This document shows, one piece after another, positions 20,922 through 30,511 of a stretch of 64,000 bases of DNA (position 1 is the first letter of the stretch; every line of letters begins with the position of its first letter). The DNA comes from Stemphylium vesicarium (taxonomy: Eukaryota; Ascomycota; Dothideomycetes; Pleosporales; Pleosporaceae). The DNA is taken from assembly GCA_004380135.1 (NCBI GenBank), contig QXCR01000037.1, positions 1-64,000 of the forward strand, given 5' to 3'. Made by a program: the position numbers and the translations under genes. Below the pieces are notes generated by a model that worked only from the letters and a program-made list of their open reading frames with translations, made no database searches and was not told the DNA's origin.

Positions 20922-23900
20922 TCAATGCCTAATTCCCGACATCCACCGATCAATTTGATCCCTCTGTCTGGGATCCATGGGCGGCCCCATCATCTGCCCT
21001 TGCATCATACCCATGGGCACCTGCATGCCCATACCCATGCCCATTCCCATCGGCATTTGCATTCCCATCTGCATGGGCATTTGCATTTGCATTCCGTTCA
21101 TTTGCATGGGAGGCATCTGCATACCGGGCATTTGCATTTGCATCCCAGGCATCATGCTGCTTTGACGCATCATACCGGGGTGTTGTTGTGGTTGTTGCAT
21201 ACCCATGTTGATGCCCATGCCCATGACAGGCTGCTGCTGCTGCTGCTGTTGCTGCTGCATACCGAGATTGGGTTGAGACATCATTCCCATTCCATTCATA
21301 CCCAACATACCCTGCTGCTGCTGCTGCTGCTGCTGCATATTCTGCATCATTATAGGATTCTGGCCATTCTTGTAGGCTTGGATTTTCTGCCCCAGAGGGA
21401 TATTATCGTCGTCGTCGTCCTTCTCCTTGGAGCCTATGCCCTTGACTAAGGGATCAAAGGAGCCGTAGCCGGATGCGCGGCGCGTGGCCGAGAGACGTTG
21501 TTGTTTTTTGCGCTCCGTGTCGACGACATTTTGGTGCAGGAGGCTGCCTTGCGGGAGGTGCGAGATGAGGGCTTCGTTGGAGACTTTGCGGCTTTGGTTG
21601 TGCGGGTCGAGGGGGTTGGCAGAGAGGATGTCGGCGAGGGAAGAGGTGGAACGGAGACCGGGGCGATGGCTCGAGGGTTGCTCACCACGGGCTGCTGCCT
21701 CGGCTTGGAGACGGGCGCGGCGCTGGCCAAGAGTCTCTTCCTCTTCCTCTTCGGCACCGGCAGGGGCTGCGGCTTTGGGTGAATCCTTGGTTTCGTCTTG
21801 ACCTTCTGGACCGCCGAATCTGCTCATCATCTCCGCGGCAAAGTCGCCGCTTACAGTGCTCTTGCGGACGTCACCGCCCAGGGCTGACTCGCGCTGTTGC
21901 TTCTCTTTGAGGCGACGCATACGATCAGCTAGCGTCTCGCCTTCCTCTTCATCCGAGATGGGATCAGTCGTGACTTCAGGAACCGCAAGGTTCAATTGGC
22001 TTGTGGATGCCCCCTGGTACTGTGTCTGACGCTGATTTGGGTCAACCCCACGGAGCCTATGCCGCCGACGACTTAGAGGCTCGTGATCCTCCATTTCGCG
22101 CTGCTCAATGAGTCCCATGGTCCTGCGAGGCATTTGTTGTGCAGGTTGTTTATATAGCACACCAAGCGGTACATCGTCGTCAGAATCATCTTCTGGAGCT
22201 TCCCAGGCAAGATTGACCTTTTTACGTATCCGCCGTTGCTTTTCCGCTTCAGCCACATCATTCATCTGGAGCAAGGTTTGCCGACCATCAATCAGCCCTT
22301 GCTCCATGAGGGTGACATAGTTCATCTTTCTAGTCTTTTGTTTCGCTTGGCGCAACTGGAGCTCAGCCAATAGAGTAGTGGGTGCTCCCCATTGCGGTTC
22401 TTCTTCTTCCTCCTCCTCCTCTCCCTCTGCCTCCGACTCTTCTTCTTCGGACTTTTCTTCGTCGCCTGATGCCTCTTCACGACGCTCAGCTCCCCCTTCC
22501 TCATGCTGAGCCTGGTTCAACGTCTCGTAATACCGCGACCGCCGGGGATTGGTGTCATGTTCAGCTGATGGGCCCCGTGCATCCTCGTCGCGCTCTTCCA
22601 GCTGATCGCCCAGACTCATCCGGCTCTCACTTGCCTTTACAAGCAGCAGATTCATGTCAGCCGAGCTGTTGCGCTTCTTGAGCTTCTTCAGACGTTTGCC
22701 GTCCGCGTTGTGATTAGTGTCCAGAATGTTGAACGAGCTCCGCCTTCGTGTCTCCTGTAGCGGGGGTGGCACCTCTGGCATCTTGGAGCTCCGGCGCTTA
22801 TGCTCAGTGCCATAGACTTCACGGCTTACGTTGCCAGCAAAAGGATGGTCGGTAAAAGCAGAGACGGGTGCATGTGCAGAGGCATCCAAGATACTTTCAA
22901 GAGTATTCTCGGCAGATTCTCCTTTGACAGCGAATTCCTGGGTGGGAGTAGCTCGGTTGTCAAAGTAAGCGCTCGCTCGTAATTGAGGTGGAAGAGCCAT
23001 CAAACTCTGTCTGCTCTTTCTCTTGTTCGCCTTGAACTGCTCATCGCTGGTATCCCCAAGCAATGGCATAGACTTTCTGTTTTCTGTCTGCATAGACTCC
23101 AGGAGCTGAGTCTGGCGTCTTGTCCGCACATCGCTGGGTGGCAGCTGTGACAGGCGCTTTGGAAGATTGAGCATCCTCGGTACAGGGGCGGGATAGAAAA
23201 CCATGCCATCTTCTGGTGGTGGCGCACCCATAGAAGGGACGCTTGGATTGTTGTCCATGAAGGAGTGGTTATGGGAGGATTGGCGGCTATGGCCTTGGTG
23301 ACTATGGTGAGAGGGTTCGGGCTCTTCCTGAACCGTGTCTGGGCAATGAACGCCGTCAAAGTCCTGCCATAGTGTACGTGCTTGGTGGGTAGTGTCGGTC
23401 GAGGCTGCCGTCGGCGGTCGGTCTGGGAAATCGCGCTGGTCTTGGTACTGGTACTGTGTGTTTTCAGCGTGTCGCTCTTCGGCCTGTCTGGGTGGTGTGC
23501 CCGTGATGATGCTATTGCGCAGCTCTTCTGGCAGTGCATTTGCGACGTCGTCGAATATCCTCGTAAAGGAGGATACTTTGCGCTGTGGGGGTGGGGAAGA
23601 ATCACGCTCCTCGGCGAGAGGGGCAGACCGTGGTGAAGTGGGCGATGTTGGATGCGCTTCATAGTGCTTCCCGTCTTCTTCCACTTCCTCCGGGTGTACA
23701 ATCTGCCCCAATCGCGAGGCTTTGGATTCTGAGCGCTGGCGCTGGATTGACGTCGACGGCTTGGACCAGCCTCCGGAGTGCAGGGAGCCGGCGGGTGAAG
23801 TAATATAGCCTCCTGGAGAGTAGCCGCCCCATCGTGCATTACCGTTCAGGTCTACTATAGAGTTTGCGTGCGAACTCATCGACACCCCGCGGCTGCGGGT

Positions 23901-24179
23901 ACTAAACTGTCTCGTGGGCTCTTCGCCCGCCTGCCAGTCGCGCAACGACGAGCGCCGGCTCTCGGTCAGCTTCAATTCTGAGTATGTCTTTCTGATTTCC
24001 TCCTGGAGATCCGAGCCCGACTCGCTCATGCGTTCGGCATGTTCTTCTAGGCGGTTGATGTTGCCGACGTATGCCCCTTGCAGCGATTGGAGATCGGGAA
24101 CCGGGTGCCGGAGGTCGACGTTGGCCTTATCGGGAGAGCGCATCGGGGCGGATTGCGAGGGCGGAGGCGTAGAAGCCAT
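20922..24179 (-). CDS. large disordered protein with coiled coil and Met/Gln-rich tail, 1085 aa
   Basis: Single exon, first ATG MASTPPPSQSAPMRSPDK. Residues about 30-75 (GAYVGNINRLEEHAERMSES onward) form a coiled coil. The long middle is Ser/Arg/Glu-rich. Short motifs recur: DDDVPLGVLYK and DDDNIPLGQKIQAYK; ETLADRMRRLKEK and ETLGQRRARLQAE. A strongly acidic stretch precedes the conserved-looking GAPTTLLAELQLRQAKQKTR. The last ~130 residues are almost only Met, Gly, Gln and Pro, with two poly-Gln runs coded by CAG repeats (around 21234-21257 and 21311-21334), ending PRQRDQIDRWMSGIRH. I do not recognise a named family. The composition suggests a scaffold or condensate-forming protein (inference). 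It is divergent from the G-patch gene. Confidence 0.8.
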   Translation of the reverse strand: MASTPPPSQSAPMRSPDKANVDLRHPVPDLQSLQGAYVGNINRLEEHAERMSESGSDLQEEIRKTYSELKLTESRRSSLRDWQAGEEPTRQFSTRSRGVSMSSHANSIVDLNGNARWGGYSPGGYITSPAGSLHSGGWSKPSTSIQRQRSESKASRLGQIVHPEEVEEDGKHYEAHPTSPTSPRSAPLAEERDSSPPPQRKVSSFTRIFDDVANALPEELRNSIITGTPPRQAEERHAENTQYQYQDQRDFPDRPPTAASTDTTHQARTLWQDFDGVHCPDTVQEEPEPSHHSHQGHSRQSSHNHSFMDNNPSVPSMGAPPPEDGMVFYPAPVPRMLNLPKRLSQLPPSDVRTRRQTQLLESMQTENRKSMPLLGDTSDEQFKANKRKSRQSLMALPPQLRASAYFDNRATPTQEFAVKGESAENTLESILDASAHAPVSAFTDHPFAGNVSREVYGTEHKRRSSKMPEVPPPLQETRRRSSFNILDTNHNADGKRLKKLKKRNSSADMNLLLVKASESRMSLGDQLEERDEDARGPSAEHDTNPRRSRYYETLNQAQHEEGGAERREEASGDEEKSEEEESEAEGEEEEEEEEPQWGAPTTLLAELQLRQAKQKTRKMNYVTLMEQGLIDGRQTLLQMNDVAEAEKQRRIRKKVNLAWEAPEDDSDDDVPLGVLYKQPAQQMPRRTMGLIEQREMEDHEPLSRRRHRLRGVDPNQRQTQYQGASTSQLNLAVPEVTTDPISDEEEGETLADRMRRLKEKQQRESALGGDVRKSTVSGDFAAEMMSRFGGPEGQDETKDSPKAAAPAGAEEEEEETLGQRRARLQAEAAARGEQPSSHRPGLRSTSSLADILSANPLDPHNQSRKVSNEALISHLPQGSLLHQNVVDTERKKQQRLSATRRASGYGSFDPLVKGIGSKEKDDDDDNIPLGQKIQAYKNGQNPIMMQNMQQQQQQQQGMLGMNGMGMMSQPNLGMQQQQQQQQQPVMGMGINMGMQQPQQHPGMMRQSSMMPGMQMQMPGMQMPPMQMNGMQMQMPMQMGMQMPMGMGMGMGMQVPMGMMQGQMMGPPMDPRQRDQIDRWMSGIRH

Positions 24180-24464
24180 GGCGGAAACGGGCAGCAGGTA
24201 GTCTGCCGCACAATGGAGAAGGTATTTCTTTTGTCGTAAAGGGGACTTTTGCTATGCTTGTTGGTTGTACCGAGACCGACATGGATACTAGCAGAGGGCC
24301 ATGCCCTTTCCAAGAATAGCACGCGTCCACACCGGCAGGGGCGACGCGACGCTAACCGTTGCCTTGGCGCGGTCACGTTGCGCCTGCGCGTGCGCCTCAA
24401 CTCCGCAATCCGCAATTTCTACGTCCGACCACCGCCTCGTATACCCAAAACCATCCCACCCACC
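24180..24464. promoter_or_regulatory. compact bidirectional promoter (285 bases)
   Basis: The region lies between start codons of two divergent genes, the disordered Met/Gln-rich protein and the Tfp11 splicing factor. Two GC-rich upstream ATGs (24249 and 24301) lie ahead of the chosen G-patch start; the first is in frame with it and could add 72 residues, but that part lacks conserved features. Confidence 0.5.
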
Positions 24465-26570
24465 ATGGACGCCGACGGGGGCAAACGGAAGCACAGCTTC
24501 AGACAGCAGCCGAACAAGCGCGCCAAGACTGAAGATGGCAGCGCGCTCAAGTCGGGCTTCGGCGCGAAGATGCTGGCCAAGATGGGCTACAAGGGCGAAG
24601 GCGGTCTTGGAAAAGAGGGCGCCGGTATCTCGGAGCCTATCCAGGTGGTGAATCGCGGCACCAAAGGCGGTATCGGCGCAGTAGCCGAGAAGAGCGAGCA
24701 GCAAAAGCGCGAGGAGCGGCGCAAGGCCGAGGAGAATGGCGAGAAGTATGTCGACACTTCGGAAGAGGAGCGCGAGGAGAGGAAGAAGAAGAAGGCGAAA
24801 GCTAGAGGCGAGGCGCGCACAGGAGCGCCGCGACCCAAGAAGACGCTGTTCGAACTGGAAGCAGCTGGCATGCATGTACCGCCCGTATTGCAATCCATCA
24901 TCGACGCCACCACCGGCGCATCCACCCCTACCTCTGGTGTCTCACTGCGCGGGTCCGACATCGTCCCATTCGAAAACTCGCTACAAGCGCGCGTACGGAG
25001 AGATCTAAACAGCTTCTCGGAAGCATTCGAACAACTGCAGATCGAGTCGCAGGCCATTCCGCCCCAAGAGTATGCGCTGCAAAAGGAGCTGGAAGCATTG
25101 GAGCGACAAATGGATGAGCTTGAGGATTTGCAGGCACGCATTGAATCGTTGCGTACGGGCAGCTTCGACGTCGTGTGCGAAGGACTCAAGAGTTTGCGCG
25201 CCGCGCATCCGTCGAAGCCCTTACATCGTGAATCCATCGCCGTTATACACCCACACTTTTCCAAGGCCATTGCTTCGTGGGAGCCGCTCGAGGATGCGTT
25301 TGAAAGTTTCGCAGCAGCCTTCTCAGAAATGGTAGACATCATACAGCCCCGGAGTAGAAGAATCGTATCCCAGGCCTACACCCATCCATCAGAAGCCTTA
25401 GTTAGTCGCAGCACAGTCGACGAAGAGGACAGGATAAAGCGCGGAACTACTTCGTCCTACGAGTCGATGATGTTGAAGCTGTGGCTCCCTACCATAAGCT
25501 CAGCGGTAACCCAATGGGACGTGAAGAACCCACGTCCCATGGTGCATCTGCTAGAAGTCTGGAAACCAGTTCTGCCACCTTTCATCGCGAAAAGAGTGCT
25601 GGAACAGGTCACAAGGAAGCTTTCCACCTCCATCCACGAGTGGAATCCTCGAAAGTTCAAAAAGAGCCCACACACCTGGGTCATGGAATGGCTTCCATTC
25701 CTCAGGCCTGCTGATCTAGACACCAAGGGATCAGGTCTTGTTGCGGAGATTAAACGCAAGATTAGACATGCTCTACAGTCTATCGATCTTTCCAAGGGAC
25801 CATTGCCAGGAATGGAGCAATGGCGAAGGCTCTTCGGCAAGGGCGAGTTCGACCACCTGCTCACTTCTCACCTAGTACCGCGCTTGTCCGCCCATCTACG
25901 AGACAACTTTGAGATCAACCCTGCTGAGCAAGAGCTTGCACCATTAGAGGCTGTGTTTGCTTGGAAGGGGCTGATATCAAATGAGGTCATTGGTGAACTG
26001 CTGAAAGCGCAATTCTTCCCCAAGTTCCTCGAAATCGTCCACCAGTGGCTTTCAAGCGAAGAGGTCGTCTTTGAGGAGGTTCAGACTTGGCTTGCGTGGT
26101 GGAGAAACGATATTTTGCAGGAGGAGATCAACAATCTTCCTTCGGTCGCATCCGGCTGGAACGAAGCATACTCGCTTATCAACCAAGCACTGGACCTTGG
26201 CGAGGCGAGAATGACTGATCTGCCCGCTCCTCAAATGGAGACCGCTGAGGCCTCTCCAGAGACACCTCAATTCGCCAAGTCAATCAGCAAGGAGCCACCG
26301 CGTCCAGCCCCCCAAATGGAAGAAGCAACGTTCAAGGACGTGGTGGAAGAGTTTTGCGCAGAGGAGAATTTACTCCTGATACCGCTCCGCGAGGCCCACG
26401 ATCAGACTGGTCTGCCCCTATTCAGAATCACAGCAAGCGCGACGGGGCGTGGGGGTGCGGTGGCCTATCTCAAGGGCGATGTTCTGTGGGTGCAAAACAA
26501 GAAGGACAAGAGTGTCTGGGAGCCTACAGGATTGGACGAAGCCCTTACTGCCAAGGCTGAAGGCAAGTGA
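24465..26570 (+). CDS. G-patch splicing factor, Tfp11/Ntr1 (TFIP11) family, 701 aa
   Basis: Proteins of this family bring the DEAH helicase Prp43 to the intron-lariat spliceosome for disassembly. A basic N-terminus (GGKRKHSFRQQPNKRAK, a likely nuclear signal) is followed by the G-patch at about residues 30-75: GFGAKMLAKMGYKGEGGLGK and GISEPIQVVNRGTKGGIGA, the part that activates the helicase. Next come a highly charged Lys/Glu helix and the large GCFC/TIP domain (about 170-620), with PRPMVHLLEVWKPVLPPFI, PHTWVMEWLPFL and VFAWKGLISNEVIGELLKA. The C-terminal domain ends near VLWVQNKKDKSVWEPTGLDE. There is no intron and no damage. The start at 24465 is chosen because the G-patch lies at the usual distance from it. 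Confidence 0.93.
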   Translation: MDADGGKRKHSFRQQPNKRAKTEDGSALKSGFGAKMLAKMGYKGEGGLGKEGAGISEPIQVVNRGTKGGIGAVAEKSEQQKREERRKAEENGEKYVDTSEEEREERKKKKAKARGEARTGAPRPKKTLFELEAAGMHVPPVLQSIIDATTGASTPTSGVSLRGSDIVPFENSLQARVRRDLNSFSEAFEQLQIESQAIPPQEYALQKELEALERQMDELEDLQARIESLRTGSFDVVCEGLKSLRAAHPSKPLHRESIAVIHPHFSKAIASWEPLEDAFESFAAAFSEMVDIIQPRSRRIVSQAYTHPSEALVSRSTVDEEDRIKRGTTSSYESMMLKLWLPTISSAVTQWDVKNPRPMVHLLEVWKPVLPPFIAKRVLEQVTRKLSTSIHEWNPRKFKKSPHTWVMEWLPFLRPADLDTKGSGLVAEIKRKIRHALQSIDLSKGPLPGMEQWRRLFGKGEFDHLLTSHLVPRLSAHLRDNFEINPAEQELAPLEAVFAWKGLISNEVIGELLKAQFFPKFLEIVHQWLSSEEVVFEEVQTWLAWWRNDILQEEINNLPSVASGWNEAYSLINQALDLGEARMTDLPAPQMETAEASPETPQFAKSISKEPPRPAPQMEEATFKDVVEEFCAEENLLLIPLREAHDQTGLPLFRITASATGRGGAVAYLKGDVLWVQNKKDKSVWEPTGLDEALTAKAEGK

Positions 26571-27929
26571 GAATCGCCAGCATAATCGGTGTTCTCGTCA
26601 CCTTGAAGTGCACAACATAGCACTGAGCGCATACCCTCTCACCAACGAGGTACTCGGATTCTGGCAGGGTAAGCTCCAATAGCCTTATTTGGGCAGATAT
26701 GTTTGCTAGCATTCGCTAATCCAGCATCGGTCTGATGCATGCTTAGGTAGTGATAGTGATATGTCGACACGCGGCCGGCTGGGAATTGAAGCCAACGTTA
26801 TCTCTCATCAGCACATGTTCTCCTGACCACTTGCTCCTGACCTACCATGGTGAGCTCCGACGCGCATACGGCGCTGTTTCCAAATGCCGAAAGTTTGCAT
26901 GAATCGTGAAGAGGACAGGCTGACGACCAATGCAAAGTCCAGTCGCAGGATATGGCGGTGATGCGGCTTAATAATGGGGCCTCTGGGACTTAGTGCTGCA
27001 AGCCGGATATGTGCCACGACGCGTATCATTGCATTAAAAACGTGGGAGCAATGATGATCGCGTAGAATTTTCGCCCCACGAGGCCAGGCTCGCCGCTTGA
27101 AGTAATCACTTCCTTGAGCATTGCTGGGTGCCAGGGCTGTAAAGACGATGTAGTGGCTGGTGTGATAGCTAGCGTGATGAGGTGACTGTGCGCTGATTCG
27201 CATGGCCCGGCGCTTAGAATAGTTTAATTTGGCCAATGGGAGACGCCGAATCCACGTGCATTTCTTGACCTGCAGGGGCTGCCCTTCATGCATGCGGACC
27301 GTCTCTTCCCGTTGACTGTGCCCCGAGTTGGCAGCAGATCAGCCTCTTGTACCGGAGACTGGGTGTGCCAGCGTTGCGGGGAAAATGTTTCTTGAGCGTG
27401 TTTGTTTCATTGTGAAAATCCCAACCCACGACGACCTTCAACTTTAGCATCGCAGCCTCGAAGTGGTCTATTTTAGTACAGCCACTCGGCGCATTGAGGG
27501 CAAAGCCTTGCAAAGCAGCCATGTATCGGCTGCCGTCCCATCTGGTGCTAGCTCGCATAGAAGCGACCCCGCCTCAGCGGCTGATTGAGTGCATCCACTG
27601 GACGCCCGCATGTAGCTCAAGAAGCCTTCAACCCAATCACGTCTCTCACCCTCGATCCCAAGCCATCACACCCAGTCGTCCGCCTCTTACTTCCGTCCAC
27701 TTGCAGACCGCCGATCCAACTACTTACCCGCTGCAAATCCCTCTTCATATCACCATGTCGCCTGCTGTTACACTCTGCATTTCACCCGGTTCCTCACTGT
27801 CGGGAAGCGGGCAATTAACCTGCACATTTGCGGACCTGGATCGTCGCTCTACCCTGGACGAGCGAGACAAGATACACGTACCCTCCTTTTCCTATTTCTT
27901 GCTTATATTTCCTTGATTGATCCGAAACG
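26571..27929. other. intergenic, 1.36 kb, no gene recognised
   Basis: It contains the promoter of the downstream membrane-protein gene. Frames of 60-160 codons occur on both strands, but none has a domain or a plausible exon structure. Confidence 0.5.
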
Positions 27930-29369
27930 ATGCTGGAGAGAGCGCTTCCTCCAGTACTGCTATCACTACTTCTTGTTGCATCGCGTGTTTCTGCTGCACC
28001 CTACGACTTCATCGACAACTACCGCGACCCCACCCCGTCGCCTGAGGACGGCCCGCCTGCTTCATACAACGCTGTCCGAGACAAGAACGTTTTACCCTAC
28101 GAGATCTGTGGTGTCGTCGGCGGCTACGTCTTTACAGTACTTATCTGGGGGGTTTTGCTCCTCACCGTCGGTAGAAGAATGAGACGAAAGGCACTTGAAC
28201 CGCCCAAGGAATTGGAGCTGGAACTCCAGGACAAGCCGATAAGACCGACCATCAAGACCCCTGGATTGACATCGCCACCATTATCGGCACGATCCTTTTT
28301 CAGAAGGTTCAAGAAGAACGACTCTGCGCATAGCAGCCCGACGAGTCCAGTCGTCGAATCCCCAAGCTCCTTTGATCAAAAGGTTGTCGACGCTCATCGT
28401 GACCAGGCGCAAGCCGACATGGAGCGTCTATATGCCGCCGTCATGGACTTTGACGCCAGGAAACATTCATCAAAGGTCAGCGTAGAAGAGACAGAACCCG
28501 TCCTAGCGCCTCCTCCAGCGCCTACCGAGCGAAGAAGACCATCAGCCATCAGCGTCGTCCGCTCCCAAGACAACACCGACATTCCCGCCTCACCCATCAA
28601 GGCCATCTACCCCCCAGGCCACCAAGAGCGACCCACAACCGCATCAGCGTCTCGCGACCGTCTCCGCGCAGACCAGCAACCCCCAAGCCCGCGCAGCATT
28701 CTATCCAAGCGCTCTCAAATGTCCAACGCCACGTCCGGCAGCAAGAACGCGCGCTTCAACCTAAAAAACCTCCGCATCTCGGGCCCCATCACAAAGTACC
28801 CGGGCGCAGATTCCGACGACGAAGCACGAACACCCCTCTCCCCACGCTTCTACGCCCCCGGTGCCCCGCCCTCACCCCCAACCCAGACAAACTCCCCGAC
28901 ATCGCCATACGACCGCGCCGAAGAACTAGACAGAGTGCATCCACTCCCGCGTCCTGCGCCTCACCGCGGAAGCTCCGGTACCTCGTCATCCAATAACGGC
29001 AATCCCGGCCTAACCCTCTCAACCCCTCCCTCCCAGCAGCACGCCAAACCGAAGCCCTCATCCCCCCAACCGCAGTCCCTCCCCCTTCGCTCCTTCGCCG
29101 AGCCCCTAAAATCCCCGGGTATCCAAACCACAGTCCTCGACCGCCGCGTCGACAAACTCGCCCTCGGTACCCCAAAGACGGGCGTCCCGTTTACCCCGTA
29201 TAGTCCGTATATGCCGTTTACGCCCATTACGCCTGTTACCCCGCATTTGACGACGAAAAGGGACAGGAAGATGGAGAAGAAGAGTGAAGGTGGAAGAAGG
29301 AGGAGAGCGGGGGGCATGGAGGAGGTGCTTGTGCAGAGTCCCAAGGATATTTTTGGGGATGCTTACTAA
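27930..29369 (+). CDS. signal-peptide plus single-TM protein with proline-rich tail, 479 aa
   Basis: Single exon. The signal peptide MLERALPPVLLSLLLVASRV is followed by a short luminal segment (APYDFIDNYRDPTPSPEDG). One membrane helix follows (CGVVGGYVFTVLIWGVLLLT) with the stop-transfer VGRRMRRK. The remaining ~380 residues are cytoplasmic by the positive-inside rule and rich in Ser, Pro and Arg with many SP/TP sites (SPTSPVVESPSS, TPYSPYMPFTPITPVTP), suggesting phosphorylation by proline-directed kinases. Near the C-terminus are VDKLALGTPKTGVPFTPYSP and SPKDIFGDAY. This looks like a conserved ascomycete membrane protein of unknown function; I know no biochemical role. Confidence 0.82.
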   Translation: MLERALPPVLLSLLLVASRVSAAPYDFIDNYRDPTPSPEDGPPASYNAVRDKNVLPYEICGVVGGYVFTVLIWGVLLLTVGRRMRRKALEPPKELELELQDKPIRPTIKTPGLTSPPLSARSFFRRFKKNDSAHSSPTSPVVESPSSFDQKVVDAHRDQAQADMERLYAAVMDFDARKHSSKVSVEETEPVLAPPPAPTERRRPSAISVVRSQDNTDIPASPIKAIYPPGHQERPTTASASRDRLRADQQPPSPRSILSKRSQMSNATSGSKNARFNLKNLRISGPITKYPGADSDDEARTPLSPRFYAPGAPPSPPTQTNSPTSPYDRAEELDRVHPLPRPAPHRGSSGTSSSNNGNPGLTLSTPPSQQHAKPKPSSPQPQSLPLRSFAEPLKSPGIQTTVLDRRVDKLALGTPKTGVPFTPYSPYMPFTPITPVTPHLTTKRDRKMEKKSEGGRRRRAGGMEEVLVQSPKDIFGDAY

Positions 29370-30511
29370 GAGGGTGATGGGGATGTGTATATGATTGGTA
29401 TTTCGGATTCTGCTTCTATTTTACATTTAGCGATTTATTGTTTTCTGTTTGTATGTACGCCTGCCCCGGTAAGATATGGGCGGGTTGATGACCTTTTCCT
29501 TTTTTGGCGTTTCTGTGTACAATTTTTCTCGAGACTATGAGAAAGCACAACGCACATATTATGTATCCATATCCATATCTATATCCTTGGCTCTAGCTTT
29601 TTGGTTTAGCAGCGAGGCGTGTCTAGGGACGCGATGACGAAGATCAAGAATTATAACTACTTGTTAAGTATTCTTCGATTTGGAATGTGTGTCTTCATGT
29701 GTGTTTCCTTAGTACGGTGTTAATTTTTGGAAGAGCAAGGGGGAAAGAGGAAGGACAAGGGAGAGGGAGAGTATTTCGGTAAAATAATCTTCTACTTTTA
29801 GATCCATCTTCATCTCCCTTTCTTTTATCTACCTAACCCGACAACCCCCCTTCTCGCTAAAAACACCCTAGGAAAAAAAGGCCACGGTAGGAATGCCGTG
29901 TCTTAAGCTGATAAAGACAGATCTTAGGATGCGCATACTACTTGTATAATAAAAGACGAGGGAATGAGGAGGCGAGGAAGGAGAGACAAACGATAATGAT
30001 GCTGCTACTACTAGTTCCGATAACAATAGTGATGATGATAATAAGGATAATGATGGATTAGATAAACGTTCTAGATAAGTTTTGGGACATGCTAAAAACT
30101 AAGAAGAAAGGGAGAGAGAGAGAAAGACGAACAAGAAGAGGAAAAGAGGATACTACACAGAAAAACGCCGTACGCTTGTATGTATAAGGAGACAAGTAGT
30201 GTGTCTGCCTGCACACTGGCGACAAGGCATAAGGAGGCAAGGAAAGAAAGACAGAAGAGGGGAAGAAAAGAGCCTTTTTTCACCCAGTCGCATTTGTACA
30301 AGACCACCCTGAGTCTTTTTTTAAAAAAAAAAGAAAAAAGGGGGGAGATATCGAGAGAGGGCGAGTCGTTGGTTCGGGGTTTGGTATTGCGAAAAAATGG
30401 GAGATAATTGTACAACCCCCTTCTCCCCTACATCACCGGGTTCCGAAGCTTTGTACATATTCTTATCCCCCCGCACCCAACGATGCATCATCGTCTCGCT
30501 CGCTCGGTCGC
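29370..30511. other. convergent 3' region, 1.1 kb, no gene seen
   Basis: AT- and purine-rich low-complexity DNA (short GAGA, AAAG and GATGAT runs) between converging genes. No coding signal. Confidence 0.55.
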
